Below are positions 53,793 through 62,430 of a stretch of DNA of 64,000 bases, one piece after another (the first letter of the stretch is position 1; every line of letters begins with the position of its first letter). Made by a program: the position numbers and the translations under genes. The notes below the pieces were generated by a model. The model was not told the DNA's origin. It was given only the letters and a program-made list of their open reading frames with translations, and ran no database searches. The DNA comes from NORP240 sp942492445 (GTDB lineage: Bacteria > Pseudomonadota > Gammaproteobacteria > Pseudomonadales > Pseudohongiellaceae): assembly GCA_942492445.1 (NCBI GenBank), contig CALOEW010000090.1, forward strand, positions 17,194 to 81,193, given 5' to 3'.

Positions 53793-54870
53793 TTAGTGAC
53801 TTATTTTACCATGTTCCACGTGAAACTTAGTTACCCTTGCGCTCCAATCAAGGGAATTTGTCAATGTCGAATCGTCCACGCAGGTAAGAAAAACCTGCCC
53901 TTCCATGCCCTGGAGAAACCGACAGATTCGACTTCTATTTCCATCATCCAACTCCGCCGGTAAATCATCTACCAAGAAAATGCAGCGCCTGGATTCAATG
54001 GTTGACTGAATTACTCCCTGTGCAAGTTTCAGGGCACTGACAAGCATTTTTTGCTGACCTCGTGACAGGACATCGGCGGCCAAGAGCATTGCCCTGCCTG
54101 ACAATGATATCGGCGCGATGTGGACCCGATTGGGTGGTTCCATATTTGATATCCTGTTTTTCATTTTTCTCGAGAATTTCAAGTAAGTCCTGCGCCTGAT
54201 CCCAACCCCTTCGATACTCGAGTGAAATATCCCTGATGCTGGTTATCTCTCCCAGAACCCGTGTAAAAACAGGCAGAAACTGTTGAAAATAGCGAAACCT
54301 GGCTTTATCCACCTGCTCCGAGTCTCTGGCAAGTTTCAAATTCCAGGCCCGGAGTTGAGAAATATCTGATTGTCTGGATTTCAGTAGAAAGTTTCTATTG
54401 GCTATGCACTTTCGGCTACTTCGCCAGGATTCGATAAATGAAGGTTCCACGTGGAACACGCCCCAATCAAGAAACCGGCGGCGCTCGCCGGGGCTCCCCT
54501 CCAACAATCGAAACGTCGTGGAATCCAGCACCTGAACCGGTAATAACCTGGCCACTTCAACCCAGTTTTGCTGCTTATGCCCCTGTAACTTCAATACAGG
54601 CTTCTGTCGCCGATGCTTTTCCAAACCCACAACGGCCCCACCGGTCAGCCCGGCAAAGACTGTAAGTTTCTCAGCGTCATGCCTGATTAATGGCGCGGTT
54701 CTGTTACTTCGAAAGGATTTCCCGATGGCCAGGACATGAATTGCCTCCAGAATACTGGTTTTGCCACTCCCGTTAGCACCGTATAAAAGGTTTATACGAT
54801 CATCAGCTGTCAGCGTGAGCTTTTCAATATTTCTGAACTGGCTTACCTCGAGGCGCTTGAATGTTGACAT
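53793..54870 (-). CDS. recF: DNA replication and repair protein RecF (interrupted by a frameshift)
   Basis: SMC-like ATPase for gap repair, helping load RecA with RecO and RecR. Walker A GANGSGKTSILEAI and the family N-terminus KRLEVSQFRNIEKL are in one frame; near 54076-54085 it runs off after RQGNAL, and the correct sequence continues in another frame (AADVLSRGQQKMLVSALKLAQ, then Walker B FLVDDLPAELD). Deleting one base rejoins them as about 358 residues. I chose ATG at 54870; an upstream ATG at 54921 adds 17 residues that are not family-like. Confidence 0.88.
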
Positions 54871-54984
54871 GGCATGCCGGCTTACTGGCCCTTCGCTATG
54901 GACATTATCCTGGACGAACATTCAGGCTGCACAGTCCACCATCGGACGACCAGCAGGCCCAACAACGACCACTCACATTCCGAA

Positions 54985-56093
54985 TCAGAGCCGCATGGGC
55001 ATAACGACGTAGAGCGCTTCAGAGGATTCCCCATCCTCCGCCTCCAGTAAGGCACTACTGTTCGAATCAGATAAGACAAATTTGACCCTGGTACTGTTGA
55101 GTGCCGTCAATACATCAATCAGATAACTGACGTTAAACCCAATTTCCAGAGAATTCCCCGAGTAATCAACGGATACAGATTCCTCAGCTTCCTCCTGCTC
55201 CGGGTTATTCGCCAGTATTTTCAATTGCCCCGAATTTAGAACAAGCCTTACCCCGCGGTACTTTTCATTGGACAGTATGGATACTCTCGAGAACGCCTGA
55301 CGCAGCTCCTTACGATCACCAATAATATTTTTGTCTCCACCCTTGGGAAGCACCCGGTTGTAATCTGGAAACTTGCCGTCAACCAGCTTCGACGTAAAGG
55401 TATAATCTGTCATCCTGGCACGAATGCGATTGCTGCCAAAAACCACGTTAATTCACCTTCCCCCTCACTGATTAGTCGAGAAAGTTCCATGATCCCCTTT
55501 CTTGGCAAAATTAACTGCTGTGTCCCTTTTGTGTTATTCCTCATGGCTACGGTCTGCATTGCCAGGCGATGACCGTCGGTGGCAACAACTCGTAAATAAT
55601 CCGGCGCTACTTCGAACAACATCCCGTTGAGATAATAACGTACGTCCTGCTGAGCCATGGCAAAGCTGGTGCTGTCCAGCAACTCCTTCAGTTTCTGTTG
55701 TGACACAGTAACGGAAGACGTCCCCGGTTCATCCTCAATACTGGGGAATTCCGAAGCCGGAAGACTTGCCAGGGTAAACCGGCTTCGTCCTGACTTGATA
55801 ACCACCCTGCCATCGGCCTGGGAGAAATCCAGCATGGATCCCTCAGCAAGGGACTTACAGATATCCACAAGTTTGCGGGCAGGAACCGTTACAGCTCCCG
55901 ACTCCCCCTCCGGTTGCACGGCGACCCGACCGATGAGTTCTACTTCCAGATCCGTACCGGTGAGCGACAGTTCCAGATCCTTCAACACAAGCAGGATATT
56001 GGAAAGTACCGGCAAAGTTTGTCGTCTTTCCACGACACCACTGACCAGTTGAAGGGGTTTAAGCAAAGCATCCCTGGAAACTGTGAATCGCAT
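54985..56093 (-). CDS. dnaN: DNA polymerase III beta sliding clamp (interrupted by a frameshift)
   Basis: Ring-shaped processivity clamp. The N-terminal two-thirds (MRFTVSRDALLKPLQLVSGVVERR, then PVLSNILLVL, RKLVDICKSL, ATDGHRLAM) are in one frame up to about 55450, where it runs into non-family residues and stops at 55410. The rest, VFGSNRIRARMTDY and FTSKLVDGKFPDYNRVLP to the final VVMPMRL, is in another frame. One missing base near 55449-55455 explains it; the corrected length of about 369 equals the usual 366-370. dnaN is essential, so a true null is excluded. Confidence 0.9.
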
Positions 56094-56128
56094 GTTGGTT
56101 CCCTTAACTAAATTAACCTGATGGTGTT

Positions 56129-57612
56129 TTACCCGGATAACGATCGCAACAGGTTATTGTAATCTTCTTCGATATCCGACGTAGTCTGCCTCAGTTTGCT
56201 TATTTGGCGACAGGCATGTAACACCGTCGTGTGATCTCTTCCACCAAACGCGTCGCCTATTTCCGGAAGACTGTGATTGGTCAGTTCTTTGGACAGGGAC
56301 ATGGCCACCTGTCGTGGTCTTGCAACGGACCTGTTCCGTCTTTTTGACAACATATCACCCATTTTAATCTTGTAATATTCGGCAACAGACCGCTGTATGT
56401 TGTCAATTGAGACCATTTTGTCCTGCAGGGCAAAAAGGTCTTTCAATGCCTCCTTTATCAGGTCCAGTGTGATTGGTCGTCCCACAAACTTTGCATGGGC
56501 CATAACTTTCTTCAGTGCACCCTCCAGCTCCCGAACATTGGAACGCAGGCGTTGGGCAATGATAAAGCGCAGGCTCATAAGGCAGTTCTACATGACAGAG
56601 CTGTGCCTTCTTGATCAGTATAGCTGCCCGGGTTTCCAGTTCGGGTGGTTCCACCGCAACGGTCAGGCCCCAGCCAAATCTGAGACTTTAGCCTTTCCTC
56701 CAACCCATTGATTTCCTTATGATACCTGTCACAAGTCAAAATAATTTGCTGACCGCCCTCCAGCAGGCGTTGAAGGTATGGAAAAACTCTTCCTGAGTAC
56801 GCTCTTTGCCAGCAAAAAATTGAATATCATCAATCAACAACGCATCCACTGAGCGATAAAAGCGCTTGAATTCGTTGATGGCATTCAACTGCAAAGCCGT
56901 TACCATCGTTGCCACGAAGGTTTCCGAATGCAGGTAGACTATTTTTGCGTCCGGCTTTCTCTGTAGCAGGTAGTTGCCAATTGCATGCATCAGGTGTGTC
57001 TTACCGAGCCCCACTCCACCGTAGATGAACAGAGGGTTATAGGCATTGCCAGGATTTTCCGCTACCTGCAGCGCCGCTGCTCTGGCCAGTTGATTCGATT
57101 TACCTTCTATGAAATTATCAAAGGTGCTTTCGCCGTTCAGCTTACTCTTGTGGCTTATTTTTCCGGCTATCAGCATGAACGTCGACTGGACCTGGCTGGG
57201 GCAACTCCTGAGCTGGCTCCTGGACCCGGCTGTCACCTCCGTGTCTGGCCGTCTGCCACCAGGCCGGGCATCTCCGGCGTCCGCGCTGCTTTTATTTCGT
57301 TCAGGAATATTTATTGGAATTCTGCACCGGGGTTGACGAGGCATCTGCGCCGCTCCTTACCTATCGGTCTACATGATTATCTGAGATAAATACTGCGATA
57401 TTTCTGTGATTGCTTTCTCTCTTCAACAATTCTTCAATGCGCTGCTTGTACTTTTCCTCCACCCAATCCCTGACAAACCGATTTGGCGCAATGAGATAAA
57501 CTGATTGCCCATTCCCCTCCACCCTGAGAGGTCTGATCCAGGTGTTGAACTGTTGAAGGGGAAGCTCATCTTTTAACTTGTTTACACAACTCTGCCAATT
57601 GAATGCCAGCAC
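56129..57612 (-). CDS. dnaA: Chromosomal replication initiator DnaA (interrupted by several indels)
   Basis: AAA+ initiator that binds DnaA boxes and melts the origin. Fragments cover all domains: domain I (LAFNWQSCVNKLKDELPLQQ), domain III with Walker A GGVGLGKTHLMHAIGN and Walker B LLIDDIQFFAGKE, sensor regions, and domain IV with the DnaA-box signature GGRDHTTVLHACRQI. At least four indels are needed: one in the domain I-II linker (about 57300-57366), a missing base near 56765-56768, an extra near 56681-56684, and an extra at 56579-56580. After correction about 490 residues. The start is GTG at 57612 with GGGGA upstream; TTG at 57627 is the alternative. Confidence 0.9.
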
Positions 57613-57692
57613 CGTAGCTTTCCCCAATAGTGTTCTGAAAATAGTTTTTATAATTTCTGAAGGACGCTAATTCTACCCTATTCAAAAAATTC

Positions 57693-57701
57693 TTATCCAC
57701 A
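57693..57701 (+). promoter_or_regulatory. DnaA box
   Basis: TTATCCACA, an exact match to the strict consensus, in the dnaA upstream gap. It may serve both origin activation and dnaA autoregulation. Confidence 0.8.
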
Positions 57702-57841
57702 GCCCCGGCTTTCCTTTCATCACTTTACGCTGATTATATTTCTCATATTATTCAATTAGTTACTTATATTAAATGGAAATACATCGAGAAACAGAGGAGT
57801 AAAAAAATAACCTGATGCCGGCTTTCAGCACTTTAACAACC

Positions 57842-57850
57842 TGTGGATAA
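57842..57850 (-). promoter_or_regulatory. DnaA box
   Basis: TGTGGATAA, the exact reverse complement of TTATCCACA, on the other side of the AT-rich stretch. Opposed boxes around an AT-rich core fit an origin. Confidence 0.8.
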
Positions 57851-58015
57851 GTTGTAATTAGCATGGCAATAACCGCTGGGAGTCGTGTCTGCTCGAAACT
57901 TACCGGCCAAACAGGTCAGCCATTGCATAATCTACCCAAAAACACTAGAATTCGCCCTCCTTTTTGCAGCGAGGAAAGCTCCTCCCTGTAAATAGACTTA
58001 CTGGAATTCAGAATC

Positions 58016-58150
58016 ATGAAACGTACATTTCAACCCAGTGTTATCAAGAGAGCACGAACCCACGGATTCCGAGCCCGGATGGCCACCAAAGGTGGCAGGC
58101 TCGTTATCAAACGACGACGTGCCAAAGGCCGGGCCAGACTCTCAGCTTAA
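58016..58150 (+). CDS. rpmH: 50S ribosomal protein L34
   Basis: The 44-residue L34 protein, too short for many gene callers. The sequence is MKRTFQPSVIKRARTHGF and then a basic tail (RRRAKGRARLSA), exactly the family form. The start is ATG at 58016. It is first gene of the rpmH-rnpA-yidD-yidC-mnmE run. Confidence 0.98.
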   Translation: MKRTFQPSVIKRARTHGFRARMATKGGRLVIKRRRAKGRARLSA

Positions 58151-58182
58151 CTATCCTGTAACAATTACAGGAATTGACTGGC

Positions 58183-58566
58183 GTGCCCGGCTTCAGCTTT
58201 CCCAGAAGGCTCAGGTTGACCGACGCCGGGCAGTTTACAGAAGTGTTCAGCCAGGCACAGTTCAAGGTTTCCAATCGTCATTTTTTAGTCCTGGCTCGAA
58301 AGAATCGACTGGAACACAGCAGGATCGGCCTTGTAGTAGGCAAAAAGCATTTGCCCAAAGCCGTTCACCGCAATCGAATAAAGCGGCTTATCAGAACCTC
58401 GTATCGATTGAATCAGGGTTTGCTCCACGGACTGGACATGGTTATTCTTGCGCGCAGCAATATGAATTCACTGGATAATCAACAGATTCTGTGCGAGTTA
58501 CAGCAACTCTTGCGGGATCTGATTAAAAAGTCCGATGCTGAAAGACATGATCTGAAGCACCAATGA
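58183..58566 (+). CDS. rnpA: Ribonuclease P protein component
   Basis: Protein cofactor of RNase P, needed for tRNA 5' maturation. It has the family core FPRRLRLTDAGQF, GLVVGKKHLPKAVHRNRIKRLIR and about 127 residues. I chose GTG at 58183, with AGGA about 10 bases upstream; TTG at 58174 lies too close to that site. It follows rpmH by 32 bases. Confidence 0.93.
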   Translation: MPGFSFPRRLRLTDAGQFTEVFSQAQFKVSNRHFLVLARKNRLEHSRIGLVVGKKHLPKAVHRNRIKRLIRTSYRLNQGLLHGLDMVILARSNMNSLDNQQILCELQQLLRDLIKKSDAERHDLKHQ

Positions 58567-58587
58567 AGTCGTGCCGAGGCTCTCTCG

Positions 58588-58839
58588 ATGATTACCCGAA
58601 TAGTCCTTAAACTGATCTCTGTTTATCAGGTCAGCCTGAGTTTCCTCCTTGGCAGCAGATGTCGTTTTTATCCAAGCTGTTCCCAATACACCAAAGAAGC
58701 GATTCAAATACACGGCCTGGCCAAAGGAATCTACATGGGATTCCGACGCATTGCCTGTTGCCACCCCTGGCATGAAGGGGGATACGATCCGGTCCCAGGT
58801 TCCACGCCTGGTGAACAAGATAAAGCCACTGGGAAATAA
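58588..58839 (+). CDS. yidD: Membrane protein insertion efficiency factor YidD
   Basis: Small amphipathic protein that aids YidC-mediated membrane insertion. The 83-residue sequence carries the diagnostic CRFYPSCSQYTKEAI and CHPWHEGGYDPVP segments. It lies between rnpA and yidC, its conserved position. Confidence 0.96.
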   Translation: MITRIVLKLISVYQVSLSFLLGSRCRFYPSCSQYTKEAIQIHGLAKGIYMGFRRIACCHPWHEGGYDPVPGSTPGEQDKATGK

Positions 58840-58847
58840 AAGTCACC

Positions 58848-60557
58848 ATGGACCTATCCAGATTCTTCCTTTACGCCGCACTTGCTGTCGTTTCCTATCT
58901 GATGTTGCTGGCCTGGAACGAGGATTACCCAAATCAGGCTCCCGAGCCTTCCAGCCAGCAGACAGCCAGTCAGGTGGTGCTGCCTGAATCACAACAGGAA
59001 CCTGCAAATCAGACGGACATTCCCACCGAGATTCCGACCGCACCATCCATTCCGTCCACCCCTGGCAATAACGTCGGCCAGTCAACCCTTGCAACGACAA
59101 CCGGTGTGTCTGACAGGCCTGGCGTGATTTCTGTCACTACCGATACACTGCGACTCGATATTGATCTTGTTGGTGGTGACATAGTCTCCCTGGCACTTCC
59201 AGAATACCTTAGAGAACTGGACACGCCTGACGAACCCCTTGTGCTTCTGCAGGACAGTCCCTCCCGCAGTTATGTGGCCCAATCGGGCCTCGTTGGAGTA
59301 AATGGCATCGATTCTCCCGATCGCGCCATTTATCAGGCCACCCAGTCCCGTTATACCATGAGTGACCGCCAGAACGACCTGACTGTCGATCTGATAACAA
59401 AAACGGATTCCGGAGTGGAAGTTATTAAGCGCTACGGCTTCGAACGGGGCAGTCATGTCATTACCATCTCCTACCAGATTACAAACAACAGTAGTACTCC
59501 CTGGCAGGCAAACGTTTTCGGCCAGATCAAAAGAAACGACTTCCCCGACCCAAGTGATGCCGGAGGCTTTTCCCGCACCTTTCTGGGCTTTGCAGCCACC
59601 TCGGAAGAAGACCCCTACATCAAGATCGAATTCGAAGACATAGACGACGGGACCGAGGCAATCGAGATGACTGGTGGATGGATAGCCTTCAGCCAGCATT
59701 ATTTCCTGTCAGCCTGGATTCCCGACCAGTCACAGCGGAATCGATTCAGCACCAGGAAAAACAGCAGTAATCAGTATATCGGTGATTTCGTAGGCCCCAC
59801 GTTCACCGTGGCATCGGGTGCCACAGCCAGTCAATCAGCACGTTTTTATGCAGGCCCCACCAACCAGAACCTGCTCGGCGAACTGGCACCAAACCTGAAC
59901 CTGACAATCGATTACGGAATTCTCTGGTTCCTGGCGTCTCCCATCTATTGGCTTCTCACCCACATCGAACCTTTTGTCGGCAATTACGGCATAGCTATCA
60001 TTCTCCTGACGCTGCTGGTCAAAGCGGTTTTTTACAAACTTTCGGAAACCCAGTACAAATCCATGGCGGGAATGCGACGGATCATGCCCAAGGTTCAGCA
60101 ATTGAAGGAGTCCTATGGTGATGACAAGGTGAAACTGCAGAAGGCAACCATGGACCTGTATAAAAAAGAAAAAATCAATCCTTTTGGCGGCTGTCTGCCC
60201 ATGCTTGTTCAAATGCCGGTCTTTATTGCTCTCTACTGGATGTTGATGCGCAGTGTTGAGCTCAGACATGCACCTTTTGTGCTCTGGATCGAAGACCTGT
60301 CGGTAATGGACCCGTTCTTCGTTCTGCCCCTGCTGATGGGCGCTTCCATGTACCTGCAAACCAGCCTGAGTCCGACTCCTGGAGACCCCATGCAGGCCAA
60401 GGTCATGAAATTCATGCCGGTAGTTATGACGGTTTTCTTTCTCTGGTTTCCGGCCGGACTGGTCCTTTATTGGTTGGTCAACAGTCTGCTGGGCATACTC
60501 CAGCAGTGGTATATCACCAGGAAGATTGAATCCACCTATTCGTCGGGTAAATCCTGA
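58848..60557 (+). CDS. yidC: Membrane protein insertase YidC
   Basis: Inner-membrane insertase acting alone or with SecYEG. An N-terminal membrane helix (FFLYAALAVVSYLMLLAW) and a Pro/Ser/Thr-rich linker lead to the large periplasmic P1 domain, then the conserved five-helix core starting near YGIAIILLTLLVKAVFYKL, with GGCLPMLVQMPVFIALYWML and the C-terminal FFLWFPAGLVLYWLVNSLLG. At 569 residues it is slightly longer than E. coli (548), mostly from the linker at about residues 25-85. Confidence 0.96.
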   Translation: MDLSRFFLYAALAVVSYLMLLAWNEDYPNQAPEPSSQQTASQVVLPESQQEPANQTDIPTEIPTAPSIPSTPGNNVGQSTLATTTGVSDRPGVISVTTDTLRLDIDLVGGDIVSLALPEYLRELDTPDEPLVLLQDSPSRSYVAQSGLVGVNGIDSPDRAIYQATQSRYTMSDRQNDLTVDLITKTDSGVEVIKRYGFERGSHVITISYQITNNSSTPWQANVFGQIKRNDFPDPSDAGGFSRTFLGFAATSEEDPYIKIEFEDIDDGTEAIEMTGGWIAFSQHYFLSAWIPDQSQRNRFSTRKNSSNQYIGDFVGPTFTVASGATASQSARFYAGPTNQNLLGELAPNLNLTIDYGILWFLASPIYWLLTHIEPFVGNYGIAIILLTLLVKAVFYKLSETQYKSMAGMRRIMPKVQQLKESYGDDKVKLQKATMDLYKKEKINPFGGCLPMLVQMPVFIALYWMLMRSVELRHAPFVLWIEDLSVMDPFFVLPLLMGASMYLQTSLSPTPGDPMQAKVMKFMPVVMTVFFLWFPAGLVLYWLVNSLLGILQQWYITRKIESTYSSGKS

Positions 60558-60592
60558 CTGCAAATCAACCTGTTAGAGTGATCTCTCCCTGA

Positions 60593-61990
60593 ATGACGAT
60601 CACGGATACGGATACTATCAGCGCTATTGCCACGCCACCTGGTCGAAGCGGTGTCGGTATCGTCAGAGTTTCAGGACCCCGATGCTCCGTAGTAGCCAAC
60701 CGGATACTGGGTTTCAATCCGAAAGCCAGAAAAGCCTATTACGCTGACTTTGTTGCAGCTGACAAAAAAAAAATTGACAAAGGCATAGCGCTTTTTTTCA
60801 CCGCACCCAATTCCTTTACCGGTGAGGATGTTCTCGAGTTACAGGGCCATGGAGGCATTTTTGTACTCAACAATCTGTTAAAGGCAACCTTGGACCTTGG
60901 CTGCAGAATTGCAAAGCCAGGAGAATTTTCAGAACGGGCATTCCTGAACGGAAAAATGGACCTTACACAGGTAGAAGCATTGGCCGACCTGATAAACGCC
61001 AGCACCGAACAGGCGGCAAGATCTGCTATCAGAACCCTGGAGGGCGAATTTTCAAACCACATTACCAGACTGGTTTCCAGCATAACCGAGTTACGAGTCT
61101 ATCTTGAGGCATCAATAGACTTCGCCGACGAGGACATCGATTTCATCACCGATGGCAACACAATTGGCAGGCTTCACGCAATTATCGATCAGACTGGAAC
61201 CGTGGTCTCTCAGGCCAGGCTCGGCTCGATTCTTCAGGAAGGCATCAAGGTAGCAATCGCCGGGCGTCCCAATGCCGGGAAGTCAAGCCTTCTCAACGCC
61301 CTTTCAGGAAGAGAATCAGCCATAGTAACCGCGATTCCCGGAACTACCAGAGACGTCCTTCGCGAATTAATCGACATTGATGGAATTCCGGTTCACGTTA
61401 TCGACACAGCTGGATTGCGAAGCAGCGAAGACCTGGTGGAACAGGAAGGAGTAAAGCGTGCCCGCATGACAATCGATGAGGCGGACCTGGTCCTGTTGGT
61501 TATCGACAGCCAGCCCCTGTGCTCGGGTAGCGATGACCTGGAAAAGCTGTTCGGCGAAACAGAGTTGCCAGCCTCGGTTCTGGAACGAAACAGGATGCTG
61601 GCTGTTTTTAACAAGACAGATCTGCTGACCGAGGACCAGCAAATTCCGACGGGTCAGTTGACTATCCGGGGCAGACCTGTTGAATGCGTCCGGGTTTCGG
61701 CAAAAACAGGAACCGGCCTTGAAACGTTACGTGAAGCATTGAAAGAAGCTGTCGGCTATGTGTCTGGTGAAGAGGGGAGCTTCATGGCAAGGGAAAGACA
61801 CCTGCGCGCCCTGGGGAAAGCAAAGGAATTTCTGGATTGCGCCCTTAACCAGCTGCTGGCAGGAAATAACCTGGAACTGGTTGCAGAAGACCTGCGTCTG
61901 GCCCAGAACAGTCTCGCCGAAATCACCGGCGAAATCACCAGTGACGATCTGCTTGGACAGATATTCTCCAGCTTCTGTATTGGAAAATGA
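60593..61990 (+). CDS. mnmE: tRNA modification GTPase MnmE
   Basis: With MnmG makes the 5-carboxymethylaminomethyl group on U34 of certain tRNAs. The N-terminal folate-binding domain (IAVTPPGRSGVGIVR-like: ATPPGRSGVGIVRVSG), helical domain and inserted G domain (GRPNAGKSSLLNAL, GTTRDVLRE, DTAGLR, NKTDLL) are intact, ending in the conserved FCIGK with its essential Cys. Length 465 compares with 454 in E. coli. The partner mnmG follows after about 440 bases. Confidence 0.96.
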   Translation: MTITDTDTISAIATPPGRSGVGIVRVSGPRCSVVANRILGFNPKARKAYYADFVAADKKKIDKGIALFFTAPNSFTGEDVLELQGHGGIFVLNNLLKATLDLGCRIAKPGEFSERAFLNGKMDLTQVEALADLINASTEQAARSAIRTLEGEFSNHITRLVSSITELRVYLEASIDFADEDIDFITDGNTIGRLHAIIDQTGTVVSQARLGSILQEGIKVAIAGRPNAGKSSLLNALSGRESAIVTAIPGTTRDVLRELIDIDGIPVHVIDTAGLRSSEDLVEQEGVKRARMTIDEADLVLLVIDSQPLCSGSDDLEKLFGETELPASVLERNRMLAVFNKTDLLTEDQQIPTGQLTIRGRPVECVRVSAKTGTGLETLREALKEAVGYVSGEEGSFMARERHLRALGKAKEFLDCALNQLLAGNNLELVAEDLRLAQNSLAEITGEITSDDLLGQIFSSFCIGK

Positions 61991-62430
61991 TCAGGCAGTA
62001 CACAGGTTTTCCCGGATTTGGAGACAAACAGATTACGCCGGGAAAACCTGTTGATGAAAGCCCTTTTTCTGTGGGCATTTCCTGGGATTGTTCTGGGCGT
62101 GAAATTGGTCCTGGATCCAACTGACTATTACCCACAGTCCACCCCCAGTTGTTCCGCATCATAATAAGAGCTTATCAAGTGCTTTACCAACTGACTATGG
62201 TATTGATATCAGGCGGAAATATTCTCTTATCTACAGAAAACATCTGCCCCTATAACAACAATATCTAATGTTTTCATAACTACTATCACTATTAATATAA
62301 TTCCAGTAAAGCTGATTGCCGTTTTAATTTCTCGCTGCAATCTTCCCGCCTGTCTTCCGATCTGCAGAGGTTGTCAGTGAATCGATTCGGCGTATACTTA
62401 CCGGCCCTGAAACCCAAATCCGGAACAACG
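61991..62430. other. AT-rich mnmE-mnmG gap with DnaA-box-like sites
   Basis: A gap of 440 bases without a gene. It contains near-consensus DnaA boxes TTACCCACA (62128-62136) and TTATCTACA (62227-62235), each one base off the consensus, and a strongly AT-rich stretch (about 62240-62330). The region upstream of mnmG is where E. coli has oriC, so it could be an additional or ancestral origin segment, or only the mnmG promoter. Confidence 0.5.

Larger units (their letters stand above)
57628..58015. other. Putative chromosomal origin oriC (dnaA-rpmH gap)
   Basis: A gap of 388 bases between divergent dnaA and rpmH, the place of oriC in Pseudomonas. It holds two perfect DnaA boxes (57693-57701 and, reversed, 57842-57850) flanking an AT-rich stretch (about 57726-57800) that could serve as the unwinding element. 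Promoters of dnaA and rpmH must also lie here. Too few boxes are seen by eye to be certain this is the only origin segment. Confidence 0.7.
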
